Assembly: GCF_003863365.1 (NCBI RefSeq)
Contig: NZ_RQXT01000006.1
Coordinates: 124,001 to 188,000 of the forward strand
DNA length: 64,000 nt
Origin: Mesorhizobium tamadayense
GTDB lineage: Bacteria > Pseudomonadota > Alphaproteobacteria > Rhizobiales > Rhizobiaceae
Reading direction: 5' to 3'
The notes under the pieces: generated by a model
Told to the model about the DNA's origin: nothing
What the model saw: only the letters and a program-made list of their open reading frames with translations
Database searches by the model: none
Position numbers and translations under genes: made by a program
In this document: in pieces, positions 25,997 through 35,346 of the stretch
Numbering within the stretch: the first letter of the stretch is position 1
Layout: each line of letters begins with the position of its first letter

Positions 25997-26024
25997 CCCG
26001 GCGGCCGTGATCACGGCCGCCGGG
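25997..26024 (-). terminator. Intrinsic terminator after the hybrid kinase gene
   Basis: A perfect 28-base palindrome (CCCGGCGGCCGTGA and its complement) followed on the minus strand by ATAATTTTTT. It lies 270 bases beyond the kinase stop. Confidence 0.8.
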
Positions 26025-26296
26025 AAATAAAAACCGGACGAGAGCGCGTTGCCTGTGTGCCAGAGCGGATCGTGGCCTAGCCATCGCCGAAAACAGGTCC
26101 GTTGGGGTAGATTCGACGCTGTTCCTTTGCCGGCGGTCGCTGCTCCCGCCCGTAACCGAGGGGCGGAATCGACAACTCCTATTGTCCTAGCTTGGCTTCG
26201 CTTTGATATGGTGCGATCACACCATACGCCTGCGTCAAACCTGCTGGCGGCGCGGCTGGCGATGGCCGCTGGCGGTCGGCAGTGAGGAACCCGCGC
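26025..26296. other. Intergenic region without a supported gene
   Basis: An open frame at 26049-26285 has no ribosome site, low-complexity content and no recognisable domain, so I do not call it. Nothing else is seen. Confidence 0.6.
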
Positions 26297-29200
26297 TTAG
26301 CCGGCGCTGCGGCGCACCGCTGAGTCCGGACCGAGCCATCGTTCCAGCTTCTCCAGCAGCGCCTTCGGGCTGATCGGCTTTGGCAGGTAGTCGTCCATGC
26401 CGGCTTCCAGGCAGCGCTCGCGGTCGCCTTTCAGCGCGTGCGCGGTGACGCCGACGATCGGAACATGCGTCCCCGTCTCCGCTTCGAGCAGGCGGATGGC
26501 GGCGGTCGCCTCCAGGCCGCTCATCTCGGGCATCGACACGTCCATCAGGATCATCCGCGGATTGTGCTTGCCGAAAGCGTCGAGCGCCTTACGGCCGTTG
26601 CCGACGATTTCGAACTGATAGCCGGTCTCGCCCAGGATTTGCGTGAACACCAGCTGGTTCACCTCATTGTCCTCGGCGACGAGGATGTCGAGTCCGAGCT
26701 CCGAGCCGGCCGCGCGCGGACGGGCACGCGCCGGCGGCGGTTGCAGCAGGACGCGATCCGACGCCGTCGCCTGCGCGCTGGACGCTCGCGGCGCGCCGGA
26801 CCCTGTCTCGACGCTGCCGGCCAAGGGCGGATGGACGGCCGCCGTGCTGTGGCGATGGCGCTGGATGGTAGCGACCAGTGTCTCCAAGAGGATGGAGGAG
26901 CGCGCCGGTTTGATCAGCTGCGCATCGATGCCGAGATCGCGGTAGGCGGCGCTGGCAAGCGACTGGTCTACCGAGGTCAGCATGATGATCGGCGTATGCG
27001 CGAGGCCGGCGGTATTGCGCACGATGCGCGCCATCTCGGCGCCGGTCATGCCCGGCATCTGGTAGTCGAGCACGACGCAGTCGACAGGCACGCCGTAGGC
27101 GGCCGCGGCAATCAGCACCTTCAGTCCCTCGGCGCCGCTTTCTGCCGCGCAGGAATCGAAGGTCCACGAGGCCATCTGCTCGCTGAGGATCGAACGGTTG
27201 ACGGCATTGTCGTCGACGATCAGCACGCGCGCGCCGGTCACGTCGACCGGCATGATGCGTTGCCCGCCCCACTCTGCCCGCGGCAGCGTGACCGTGAACC
27301 AGAAAGTCGAGCCCTTGCCCGAGGCGCTGTCGACGCCGATCTCGCCGCCCATCATCTCGACAAGCCGAGAGGTGATGGCAAGTCCGAGCCCGGTGCCCTC
27401 GTGCCGCCTTGTCGAGGAAGTGTCGACCTGGCTGAACTTCTCGAACACCAGCTTCAGCTTGTCCTCGGGAATGCCGATGCCCGTATCGGTGATCGAGATG
27501 GTGAGCCTCGTGCCGGCCGGAACCCGCTCGCCCGTGACGTCGACCAGCACGTGACCCTCCTCGGTGAATTTCACCGCGTTGCCGAGCAGGTTGGTGACGA
27601 TCTGCCTGAGGCGACCGACATCGCCCACGAACTGCCCGTCGAGCCCGGGCTGGACGCGGACGATGAGCTCGAGGTCCTTCTCCTTGGCGCGCGTCGAGAC
27701 CAGCGTGGCCACATCCTCGATCGCCTCGGCGAGGTTGAAGGGCGCTGGGTCGAGCACCAGCTGGCCGGCATCGATCTTGGAGAAGTCGAGGATATCGTTG
27801 ATGATGGTGAGCAGCGCGTTGCCCGATTTGACGATGATGTCGGTGAACGTCTTCTGCTTCGGGTCGAGGTCCGACTTGGCGAGCAGCTCAGCCATGCCGA
27901 GCACGCCGTTCATCGGCGTGCGGATCTCGTGGCTCATATTGGCGAGGAATTCCGACTTGGCGCGGTCGGCGAGCACGGCGCGCTGGCGCGCCTCGCTGAG
28001 CTCGGCCTCGCGCTGCTTCAGTTCCGTTATGTCCGTGGTCGACCCGATCAGATAGAGCGAGCCGTCGGACGCAATCATCGCGCCCTTGCGCGCGAACTGG
28101 TGCCGGACGCTGCCATCGGGCAGCATCACCTTTTCCTCGATCTCCTGCGTCTCGCCGGTGCGCAGCACAGCGAGGTCGCTTGCCACGAAGGCTTCGCCGT
28201 CCGCGCCGAAGATCTCGACGTCGGTCTTGCCGATCGCCTCTTCCTTGCTGAAGCCGGTGAGGTCGCACCAGCCCTTGTTGACGTAGAATTGCCTCAGATC
28301 CGAACGCTTGGCGTAGATCGAGACCGGCACATTGTCGATGAGGCTGCGGAAAACCTCGTTCTCGCTCATGCTTTCCTTGAGCGCCCGCTCGCGCGCCTTG
28401 ACGTCCGTGATGTCGGTGCTGGAGCCGACCAGATGCACCGACCCGTCGATGGCCACCAGCCGGCTCTTGCGCGTCATCAGCTGCCGCACGGTGCCGTCGC
28501 GGTGGGTGACGGGCTCCTCGACCTCTCGTCCCTTGCCGGTCGCCACGACCTCGACATCGTCCTGGCTGTAGCTCTCCGCGTCCTCGGTCCCGAAAAGCTC
28601 GCGGTCCGTCTTGCCGATGACATCCTCTTTGGGGATGCCGGTCAGCGCGCACCAGGCCTTGTTGACGAACTCGATGCTGAGATCCTCGGCCTTGATGAAA
28701 GCAGCCACCGGCAATTCGTCCATGACATGCCGGTAAAGGTCGATCTGACGCATCGAGTCGCGCAGCGCCTTCTCGCGCGCTTTGATGTCGGAGATGTCGA
28801 CGCGCACGCCGATGAAGGTGCCGTCGTCGGTGCGCACGTCGTAGACCTGATACCAGCGACCGTCGGGATTGAGCCGCTCGTAGGACGAATTGGGCAGGTG
28901 GCAACGCTTGAGCAGCGCGTCGAGCCAGCGTTCCTTGTCTACGCTGTAGAGGTTGTCGATCTCGACGTCGCCGCTCGACCCGAAATAGCCGACGGAATGA
29001 CCGAGAGCGAGCGCTTCGCGGAACGTGCGGCCCGGCTGCCAGGCCGGTTTCAGCGCCGGCAAGCTGTCCTGCAGCTTGCGGTTGGCGAAGACGAATTTAT
29101 CGTCCCGATCATAGATGATGACGCCCGCCGGCAGCGATTCAAGCACCGTTGCGAGGTTCTTGCGCGCATCATCGGCTTCCGTCTCGCGATGCTTCATGTC

Positions 29201-29668
29201 GGTGATGTCGACATAGGAGATGAGCCGCTTGCCGCCGGCAAGCGGTGCCAGCGAGGCGATCAGCGTGCGGCCGTCGTTGCGCGGCAACTGCCTGGACCCG
29301 GCAACGCCCGCCCGGATTTCCGCCTCGCGCTCGGCGATGTGGCGCCGCCAGGCCGCCTCGTCGGCGCCATAGGGGTCGGCGTCGCGGCTTGCCTCCATCA
29401 GGTCGCGGAAGCCGCAGCCGACCGTGGCGCGGCGCGGATCGATCTTCCAGAAGTCGTAGAAAGCGCGGTTGATGATCTCCGCCCTGAGATCGGCATCGAG
29501 GACGATGACGCCGATCGGCATCGAATCGACCATCAGGCGAAGATCGGCAAGCGCTTCCGAAGTCCCTGCCGCGTGTTGTGCTCCGGCGAATATCTCCTCG
29601 CCGCCCGTGACCGTCCTTTGGGAATCGCGCGCGTCTGCCGTCCCGAAAGTGTCGTCCGTATCCGCCAT
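26297..29668 (-). CDS. Multi-PAS hybrid histidine kinase with two receiver domains
   Basis: 1123 residues from the ATG at 29668 (GGGGGTAGGG upstream; the frame continues 5' without support). Four PAS/PAC units occupy about residues 45-560, each closing with a DITD or DISD-type end. The two central ones are near repeats (AFIKAEDLSIEFVNKAWC and SIYAKRSDLRQFYVNKGWC). HisKA follows with phospho-acceptor His in ANMSHEIRTPMNG, then HATPase (DTGIGIPEDKL, GTGLGLAI). Two receivers come last, one with VLIVDDN and VVLDYQMPG, one with LVAEDNEVN and ILMDVSMPE, ending in KPISPKALL. No membrane helices; cytoplasmic, PAS-sensed signal unknown. It lies next to pst but is not in that operon. Confidence 0.92.
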   Translation of the reverse strand: MADTDDTFGTADARDSQRTVTGGEEIFAGAQHAAGTSEALADLRLMVDSMPIGVIVLDADLRAEIINRAFYDFWKIDPRRATVGCGFRDLMEASRDADPYGADEAAWRRHIAEREAEIRAGVAGSRQLPRNDGRTLIASLAPLAGGKRLISYVDITDMKHRETEADDARKNLATVLESLPAGVIIYDRDDKFVFANRKLQDSLPALKPAWQPGRTFREALALGHSVGYFGSSGDVEIDNLYSVDKERWLDALLKRCHLPNSSYERLNPDGRWYQVYDVRTDDGTFIGVRVDISDIKAREKALRDSMRQIDLYRHVMDELPVAAFIKAEDLSIEFVNKAWCALTGIPKEDVIGKTDRELFGTEDAESYSQDDVEVVATGKGREVEEPVTHRDGTVRQLMTRKSRLVAIDGSVHLVGSSTDITDVKARERALKESMSENEVFRSLIDNVPVSIYAKRSDLRQFYVNKGWCDLTGFSKEEAIGKTDVEIFGADGEAFVASDLAVLRTGETQEIEEKVMLPDGSVRHQFARKGAMIASDGSLYLIGSTTDITELKQREAELSEARQRAVLADRAKSEFLANMSHEIRTPMNGVLGMAELLAKSDLDPKQKTFTDIIVKSGNALLTIINDILDFSKIDAGQLVLDPAPFNLAEAIEDVATLVSTRAKEKDLELIVRVQPGLDGQFVGDVGRLRQIVTNLLGNAVKFTEEGHVLVDVTGERVPAGTRLTISITDTGIGIPEDKLKLVFEKFSQVDTSSTRRHEGTGLGLAITSRLVEMMGGEIGVDSASGKGSTFWFTVTLPRAEWGGQRIMPVDVTGARVLIVDDNAVNRSILSEQMASWTFDSCAAESGAEGLKVLIAAAAYGVPVDCVVLDYQMPGMTGAEMARIVRNTAGLAHTPIIMLTSVDQSLASAAYRDLGIDAQLIKPARSSILLETLVATIQRHRHSTAAVHPPLAGSVETGSGAPRASSAQATASDRVLLQPPPARARPRAAGSELGLDILVAEDNEVNQLVFTQILGETGYQFEIVGNGRKALDAFGKHNPRMILMDVSMPEMSGLEATAAIRLLEAETGTHVPIVGVTAHALKGDRERCLEAGMDDYLPKPISPKALLEKLERWLGPDSAVRRSAG

Positions 29669-29779
29669 CCCTACCCCCAGGCAGAACCCTCGCCGGTTCG
29701 TCGGCGGAATGTGCCCGACAAGCATTAACGATCCGCTAACCTTAACGATTCGCAACCGAATGCACCCGATGCCGTTAAC

Positions 29780-29823
29780 GCATGTCGGCCAAAAGTGTGC
29801 AGCGGTTTTGGGAAACGGCATGC
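29780..29823. repeat. RIME-like palindrome (short copy)
   Basis: GCATGTCGGCCAAAAGTGTG start with CAGCGGTTTTGGGAAACGGC and a closing CATGC. It is related to the first palindrome of the elements at 7221, 12409 and 43887. Confidence 0.65.
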
Positions 29824-29965
29824 GCAGAACAAACCGAAAGCGTGTCGCCCGAGCCCATTCAGCTCGACGCGGTTTGATCAGACGCTGGTCCATGCCTGCT
29901 GCGGTAATCCGTCCGTTGGCGGACCCACCGCTGCCGGGCTATAGAATCGGTTGGGGGTATTGCTG

Positions 29966-30313
29966 ATGCTTGGTCGAATGCTGACTTTTGTTCTCTGCCC
30001 GGCGCTGCTGGCGGCAAGCGGTTGCACGCGCAGCGACGACGGAACCGTCATCGTTCCAAGCCGGATGGACGTCCGGCGCATTTGGGACGAGGCGCCGCCA
30101 GGAACAACCGCCTCGAGGCAGGTTGCATCCGACGTATTTCCTCAGCCACCGAGCGCGCCTGCGGGTCCCTCCAGCCGAAGACATTCCAGGCTGGCTTCGA
30201 CGACCCCTTCCTTGCAGCCGGATTTGCCCGATGCGTCCTCCCAGACGGAGAAGGCGCTCGCCTGCAGGAATGTCAGCGAGCCCGGCAAGCGCTACCGCGT
30301 CGTCTGCGACTAA
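29966..30313 (+). CDS. Putative lipoprotein, function unknown
   Basis: 115 residues from the ATG at 29966 (another ATG at 29978). The hydrophobic N-terminus ends LLAASGC, a lipobox, followed by a polar, Pro/Ser-rich region and a C-terminal CRNVSEPGKRYRVVCD with two Cys. No known domain. A RIME-like palindrome begins at its stop codon. A G-rich stretch upstream serves as a weak ribosome site. Confidence 0.6.
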   Translation: MLGRMLTFVLCPALLAASGCTRSDDGTVIVPSRMDVRRIWDEAPPGTTASRQVASDVFPQPPSAPAGPSSRRHSRLASTTPSLQPDLPDASSQTEKALACRNVSEPGKRYRVVCD

Positions 30314-30359
30314 TGCATGTCTCCCAAAACCGCTGCGGGTTTGGGAGACCGACATGCAT
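30313..30359. repeat. RIME-like palindrome (short copy)
   Basis: ATGCATGTCTCCCAAA paired with TTTGGGAGACCGACATGCAT, directly after the lipoprotein stop. Followed by the CAAAGACCTAGAGCG tail also seen in the long copies. Confidence 0.75.
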
Positions 30360-30604
30360 CAAAGCAAAGACCTAGAGCGCGCCGCCAGACTCCGCTTCGG
30401 TGGCCGCCAGAATATCCGAAGCCGTCGCCAGATCGGACTTTGCCTCAGCAAGGGATGGTGGCGTTTTGCACGTTGCCCGGCGTCGCGGTCCGCGCCCTGG
30501 GGCCGAGCCCGGCGTCGGCCGCCTTGCGCCCCTTGATCACGGACTGCCGATGAAACCTTTGGCCGGCATCCGACGTTATCCCTGCAGCGCGAGGGAGACT
30601 GAAG

Positions 30605-30817
30605 ATGTCCATTCACTTCACCGTCTCTGGCCTGACCAGGAACCTGATCCATTCGCTTGGATTGGATCACGAGCGGGCGCTGACACCCGAGCAGATGCTG
30701 CTGCTGGAATGCTATCTGGCCGGACAAATCCCGGAATCGGCTTGGCATGACTATGTCTTTGAGATGCCGGAGCTGGAAAAGCACGCGAATGCCCGGCGCG
30801 GGCGCAATTCGGCGTAG
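30605..30817 (+). CDS. Small hypothetical protein
   Basis: 70 residues with no signal peptide or membrane segment, mostly helical by composition (HSLGLDHERALTPEQMLLLE, then EMPELEKHAN), basic end. GGGAGAC lies 8 bases before the ATG. I recognise no family. Confidence rests on the ribosome site and acceptable codon use. Confidence 0.5.
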   Translation: MSIHFTVSGLTRNLIHSLGLDHERALTPEQMLLLECYLAGQIPESAWHDYVFEMPELEKHANARRGRNSA

Positions 30818-30903
30818 TGCTTTCGGGTGCAGAGCAACCCTACAAAGAATAACGGCTTTCGCTTCGGAATTGGGCAAAGGTAAATTTGAGCAATCCGGCA
30901 ATT

Positions 30904-31293
30904 CTATTGCTTAACTGCTTTGGCGTTGCTTTTTGGTGAATTGAACTGAAGCGTAAACACCTTCCCGGGAATTCCTTGCGCGAGCGTCGGCGAAAAGCTG
31001 AGCGGCAGACAGTTGCGCAGGGCGGCGGTCGCCGCGTCGACATAAGCCTGACGCGCCTTGTCATTGCCGCCGACCTTGATGCCCGTCGGCTTCGGCGGGC
31101 CGATCAGCGTGCCGTCGCGCTTGAAGCTGAAGCTCAAGGTGACCGTGGAGTTCTCGGAATTGGCAGGCGGGGTCCAGCACGCCTGCAGGGCGGCGCCGAC
31201 CTCGTTCATGGTGTTGAGCGATGCGGCATCCGCCGGAAAAGACATCGCCAGCAGCGCGCTTGCGATCGCTGAAAGTCTTGCCGTGTTGCTCAT
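30904..31293 (-). CDS. Periplasmic TonB-C-terminal-like protein
   Basis: 129 residues from the ATG at 31293 (GAGGA upstream). Signal peptide 1-24 (SFPADAA), then one small domain: ALQACWTPP, SFSFKRDGTLIGPPKPT, ALRNCLPLSFS, KVFTLQFNS. The pattern matches the TonB/TolA C-terminal fold found as stand-alone periplasmic proteins in rhizobia, with two Cys that may pair. Role unknown. Solitary gene on this strand. Confidence 0.7.
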   Translation of the reverse strand: MSNTARLSAIASALLAMSFPADAASLNTMNEVGAALQACWTPPANSENSTVTLSFSFKRDGTLIGPPKPTGIKVGGNDKARQAYVDAATAALRNCLPLSFSPTLAQGIPGKVFTLQFNSPKSNAKAVKQ

Positions 31294-31550
31294 CGCAGGT
31301 CCTCGTCGCTTTCGCCGGTCGCCCAATGGCATCGTACGATCAACGAGGGGGATGACAATAGGATTTTCGACCGACTTGGCGCCGTCGAAATCAGACTGCG
31401 TGATCGCGCGACCGGCACCAAAAGCAAAAGGCCGGCACTCGGCCGACCTTTCCCTTCGCCTCGCCATCGCGCCAGTACATCCGTGGTCGCAACGAGGACC
31501 GAGCCAGTAGACAGGGCTTTGGTTAACGAATCTCTAACCTCGCGGTTGTC

Positions 31551-32483
31551 CTATGCCGTGGCCTGCGATTTCACATGAGCGATATAGCCGCGCACGTCGC
31601 CCGCGGGCTCCGCATAGGCCTTGCCGAGCTTCTTCTCGATCGCGGCCATATAGTCCTTCGCCCAGTTGGGAAGCGCGTAGTCGATCACGGCCAGGAATTC
31701 GAGCGTCGCCGCCAGACGTATGTCGGCGATCGACGGGTTGCTGCCGCCGATGAACGGCTTGCCGTCCCGGAAGAAGCTGTGGAAGACCTCGAGCGGCTCG
31801 GCGATCGCGGCGGTGGCCGCTTTCTGCGCCTCCGATTTCTTGTCGGGATGGGCGTCGCTGCAGCCGACCTCGCCGGCATATTGCGGAAAGCCGAGCGCCG
31901 GATAGGTGGCTCTAGCCACATAGGGATAGAGCGTGCCGACTAGGTAGAACATGGCGCTGTCGACCATTGCCCGCTTGGCCGGCGCCTTTGGATAGAATTT
32001 GTCCAGTCCGTGCTTGTTGGCGAGATACTGCATGATGGCGCAGCTTTCCCAAAGCACGCCGCGTGGCAGCCCCTTGTCCTCGATCATCGGCGTGAGATGC
32101 GCCGGGTTGCGCGCCAGGAATTCGGGCGAGCGGGTGTGCCCCCAGGCGTCGGTCTCCGACGGGTCGAGCCCGGCCGCGCGCGCGAACACCCGAACCGTCA
32201 TGTTGTTGACGCTAGGCCTCAGCATGCTGAGCTTGATCACAGGCTTCCTGGCCGGCTTCGCCTTGGCTTTAAGCGCGGCTCTTGCCGTCGCTTTGGGCGC
32301 TGCTTTTGCCGTCGCTTTAGGTGCGGCTTTTGCCGTCACCTTCGCGGACGGCTTGGCAGCGGGCTTCGCCGACGCTTTTGTGGCGCTCGGTGCCTTCGCC
32401 GCAGCTTTCGCCGCCGGCTTGGCGACCTTCGCGGCCGATTTGGCCGCGGCCTTCTTCGTTCCTTTTGTGGCTGCCTTTGCCAT
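31551..32483 (-). CDS. Glutathione S-transferase-like protein with histone-H1-like Lys/Ala tail
   Basis: 310 residues from the ATG at 32483 (GGGAGGA upstream). Residues 1-80 are almost only Ala, Lys, Pro, Thr and Ser in AAK/PAAK repeats, as in bacterial H1-like proteins. Residues 82-310 look like a GST: an N-terminal thioredoxin-like part (SMLRPSVNNMTVRVFARAAG, HLTPMIEDKGL, ESCAIMQYLA) and a C-terminal helical part with the SIADIRLAATLEFL motif. The tail suggests nucleic-acid binding; that is inference. The start is 23 bases downstream of the VOC gene stop, so the two may be an operon. Confidence 0.82.
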   Translation of the reverse strand: MAKAATKGTKKAAAKSAAKVAKPAAKAAAKAPSATKASAKPAAKPSAKVTAKAAPKATAKAAPKATARAALKAKAKPARKPVIKLSMLRPSVNNMTVRVFARAAGLDPSETDAWGHTRSPEFLARNPAHLTPMIEDKGLPRGVLWESCAIMQYLANKHGLDKFYPKAPAKRAMVDSAMFYLVGTLYPYVARATYPALGFPQYAGEVGCSDAHPDKKSEAQKAATAAIAEPLEVFHSFFRDGKPFIGGSNPSIADIRLAATLEFLAVIDYALPNWAKDYMAAIEKKLGKAYAEPAGDVRGYIAHVKSQATA

Positions 32484-32505
32484 CTTGGTCCTCCCTCTGA
32501 CTTGC

Positions 32506-33087
32506 TCAGTATGGATTTTTAGCCGCCCGGTTCTCGGACAATGTTTCGCGCGATCGCTCGACCAGCGCCTGGATGGCGTCGGCAAGGTGCACCTCGGCAA
32601 TATTATAGTCGCCGCGCCCCACGCGGATCTTGTGCGCCTCCATCAGCACGTCGGCATGGCTGAACCCGGCCGGCGGCTCGAAACGGTAGGAGGCAAGCTC
32701 GATCAGCAGGCCAAGCGGATCCTCGAAATAGATCGAATCCATGAAACCGCGATCCTTGACGCCGCTGTGCTTGATGCCGCGCTCGTCGAGCCGGGCGACC
32801 GCCTGCAGGAAGGTCACCCGCGACACCGAGAACGCGATGTGGTGGACGCAGCCGGTATCAATCGGCGTGCGCCGCTTGACCGGGCTGCGGCTCTCATCGG
32901 TGAAGACCGTGATCAGCCGCCCGTCGCCTGGGTCGAAATAGAGGTGGCTTTCGCTCGCCTTGTCGAGATTGGGCTGCTCGAAGATGAAGGGCATGCCGAG
33001 CACGCCTTCCCAGAAATCGATCGAGGTCTGGCGATCTGCGCCGACCAGCGTGATGTGATGGACGCCTTGCGATTGTAGTTTCTGCAT
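32506..33087 (-). CDS. VOC-family glyoxalase/dioxygenase protein
   Basis: 193 residues from the ATG at 33087, with AGGAG 6 bases upstream. Two VOC modules with metal-ligand motifs GVHHITLVG, CVHHIAFSV and a Glu in LGLLIELASYRFEPP; the C-terminal extension is helical. Likely a ring-cleaving or glyoxalase-type enzyme, substrate unknown. A rearranged copy of its first 50 or so bases with the ribosome site lies at 35412. Confidence 0.8.
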   Translation of the reverse strand: MQKLQSQGVHHITLVGADRQTSIDFWEGVLGMPFIFEQPNLDKASESHLYFDPGDGRLITVFTDESRSPVKRRTPIDTGCVHHIAFSVSRVTFLQAVARLDERGIKHSGVKDRGFMDSIYFEDPLGLLIELASYRFEPPAGFSHADVLMEAHKIRVGRGDYNIAEVHLADAIQALVERSRETLSENRAAKNPY

Positions 33088-33371
33088 CTGGCTCCTCCCG
33101 GCCACGCCGCGCCTTGCCGGCGGGTTTCAGATGCCCACTCGCGCTTGGATCAGCGCTCGGCATGTGACCGCCGCCCGGCCTCGCTCCCCTGCGCTCCGCA
33201 TTCCGCATCCTGCAGGAGTGCGGCCGGAGCTTTGATGAACGGATGCTAATTCAATCCGAGGCGTTGCGCCAGAAGCGCTGAGTTTCAAGAACTCCACGCA
33301 GGCGCCAAGAGCGGCGCCGGGATCGCGGACGCCTTCGCCGAGCTCGCCGAAACGATCCGTCGTCGGCAGCT
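33038..33371. repeat. Source segments duplicated at 35.3-35.6 kb
   Basis: Three short blocks here recur, reordered, at 35347-35580: the VOC gene 5' end (33038-33099), a GATGCTAA...GCGCCAGAAGCG block (33242-33279) and a CGCCTTCGCCGAGCTCGCC block (33330-33371). No gene is supported between 33106 and 33502. Confidence 0.7.
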
Positions 33372-33502
33372 ATAATGGTGCGGCAGCCCGCAGGTCGCTG
33401 GGTTTCCCGAGCGGCCGGCTTGGCGACGGCAGTTCAAAGGGCCTCGTTGACGCATGCCGCGCCTGGTTCGGATGACGGGCATCCGCGGCCCTTAGATGAA
33501 AA

Positions 33503-33943
33503 TCACATATTCTTCATCGGCACGTCGGGATCGACATGTCCCCCATCGGCAGTGATCTTCAGCCTTGAGAGGTAGTGCTCCCATCCCCTTCGGTGGCTGT
33601 CACGCTCCTTTGCGTTCGGCAGTCCGCTGTGCGTGAAGCGGATCAGTGTCCCCGCATCCCTCGCGATCAGGTCGATCTCGACATGGCTGGAGCCGGGCGG
33701 CACGGTCTCGTTGTCTTCCCAGCCAAAACTGTAGGCAAGACGGTGGACCGGGATCACCTCGGTGAACTCGCCGCGCGCCATATGGCGACCACCGACATTG
33801 ACGAGGAACAGACCGCCCGGCGTTGAATCCAAATTCGCTTCGGTCCCGATCCATCGCACGATCTGGTCCGGATCCGTCAAAAGCGCGAACACGGTCGCTT
33901 GTGGCGCCGTGACCTCAATCTCTGTGTAAACCGATTCCGCCAT
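33503..33943 (-). CDS. SRPBCC / AHSA1-family protein
   Basis: 146 residues of START-like fold. MAESVYTEIEVTAPQATVFA opens the domain, WIGTEANLDSTPGGLF and the middle GEFTEVIPVHRLAYSFGW strand match AHSA1/YndB relatives, and GWEHYLSRL closes it. These proteins bind hydrophobic ligands; no specific role. Divergent from the nucleotide cyclase gene by about 40 bases. Confidence 0.85.
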   Translation of the reverse strand: MAESVYTEIEVTAPQATVFALLTDPDQIVRWIGTEANLDSTPGGLFLVNVGGRHMARGEFTEVIPVHRLAYSFGWEDNETVPPGSSHVEIDLIARDAGTLIRFTHSGLPNAKERDSHRRGWEHYLSRLKITADGGHVDPDVPMKNM

Positions 33944-33984
33944 TGCTCACTCCAGGTCACATCCGCATCGAATGCCGTGCATGA

Positions 33985-35127
33985 TTGAAGCGAATGTGGG
34001 GAGTTGCAAGAAGATGTTCGAGGCGTAAGCATAAGCTGGTGCCGAGTGACCTTCTACCGATGCTTCTCGCAAAATCGCTTTCATTTCTTCTGGACGACGC
34101 CGCGCATATGGGCGACGGTGGGCGACTTCTATTGCAGCTCTCAACGCATTTGATGGAAGACGGCTTGCCGATCATTGCCGGCGCGCTGGCGCAGGATGCT
34201 CCGGACCCGATCATTTCACGCCGCATCTGGCTCTGGCGAGCGCCTAGCAATGAAGTGGTCGAGGCTTTGGGGATAGGCGCCGACCGCCAGAATGCCGATC
34301 CCCGGCTCGTGCTGCGGGAGTGGCTTGGCACGACGCGGGCGATCGTGTTCGACGAGCGAGCGGGCGGTGTCGCACCGACTTTGGTGTGGGCGTTCGATCA
34401 TACTCCGGATGAGGCGCAGTCTGAGCTGCTGCGGCAAATCTCCCGGTTTGCTGCGGCTCCGATGACCGCACTCGCAGAACGGTCCGCGAAACGCGCATTG
34501 CTCGAAGCATATTTGGGAAAGCGCAGTGCAGCACATGTGCTCAACGGCCATTCTCGTCGAGTAAAGGGAGAGACGATACGGGCTGCGCTTCTGTGCGCGG
34601 ACCTTCGAGGTTTCACCGATCTATCCGAGGTTCATGATGCAGACGAGATCGTATTGGTACTTGATGCCTGGTTCGATTGCGTCGCCGGCGCGGTGCACGC
34701 ATTTGGTGGCGAGGTTCTCAAGTTTATAGGTGATGGCGTCCTCGCGATTTTCCCGATTGGCGAGCGCGATGCAAGGGCCGCATGTGACGCGGCGGTACGC
34801 GCCGTGAAGGCCACGCGCGCCGGGATAGATCATCTCAACCAAACTCGGCGCCGCAATGGGGGCCCAGAGTTCGGATATGGCATTGGCCTGCACGTCGGCG
34901 AGATACTTTGGGGGAATATCGGCACTGCCGGCAGGTTGGACTTCACCGCGATCGGCAAGGCTGTAAATCTTGTCAGCCGCATCGAAGGGCTGTGCAAGCC
35001 GTTAGGACGGACGGTGCTCGCGTCGACAGTGTTCGAGGCAGAAACTACCGAGCCGATGATCGCCATGGGCAGTCATCAGCTCAGAGGAATAGCAGGCGCG
35101 CAAACACTTTTCTGCTTGCCGGAATAG
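33985..35127 (+). CDS. Class III adenylate/guanylate cyclase
   Basis: Up to 380 residues; the start is uncertain (TTG 33985, ATG 33994 or ATG 34060, none with a clear ribosome site). Residues 1-190 are an uncharacterised helical N-terminal domain. The C-terminal cyclase homology domain has the metal-binding Asp in LLCADLRGFTDLS, the second Asp in LKFIGDGVLAIFP, and GLHVGEILWGNIG followed by DFTAIGKAVNLVSRIE. Active-site residues look complete, so it should make cAMP or cGMP. No membrane segment. Its flanks carry the duplicated fragments, suggesting local rearrangement. Confidence 0.82.
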   Translation: MKRMWGVARRCSRRKHKLVPSDLLPMLLAKSLSFLLDDAAHMGDGGRLLLQLSTHLMEDGLPIIAGALAQDAPDPIISRRIWLWRAPSNEVVEALGIGADRQNADPRLVLREWLGTTRAIVFDERAGGVAPTLVWAFDHTPDEAQSELLRQISRFAAAPMTALAERSAKRALLEAYLGKRSAAHVLNGHSRRVKGETIRAALLCADLRGFTDLSEVHDADEIVLVLDAWFDCVAGAVHAFGGEVLKFIGDGVLAIFPIGERDARAACDAAVRAVKATRAGIDHLNQTRRRNGGPEFGYGIGLHVGEILWGNIGTAGRLDFTAIGKAVNLVSRIEGLCKPLGRTVLASTVFEAETTEPMIAMGSHQLRGIAGAQTLFCLPE

Positions 35128-35346
35128 ATCGAATGGTTGAGCGCGCCGTGGATGTGTCGTTCACTGCATATCTTGGCATCGTGCGAAGCCATGACTGAGA
35201 GAAATTCGAACGGCAAAGAAGCTACGATACTACAACACGTTTCTGGAGTATGGCGCGTCTAGAGCCCAGCCATGCGCGTCGCGCGCAGCTTCGCTGGCGG
35301 GTGCTAAGGGCCGACTATTCCTGGCATCCACCCTTCGAGGGAGAGG

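Noticed and set aside
26438..29728. A very long open frame opposite the hybrid kinase gene
   Set aside because: It is the mirror of a GC-rich coding sequence, has no ribosome site, no recognisable domain and odd composition. The kinase frame has full domain content.
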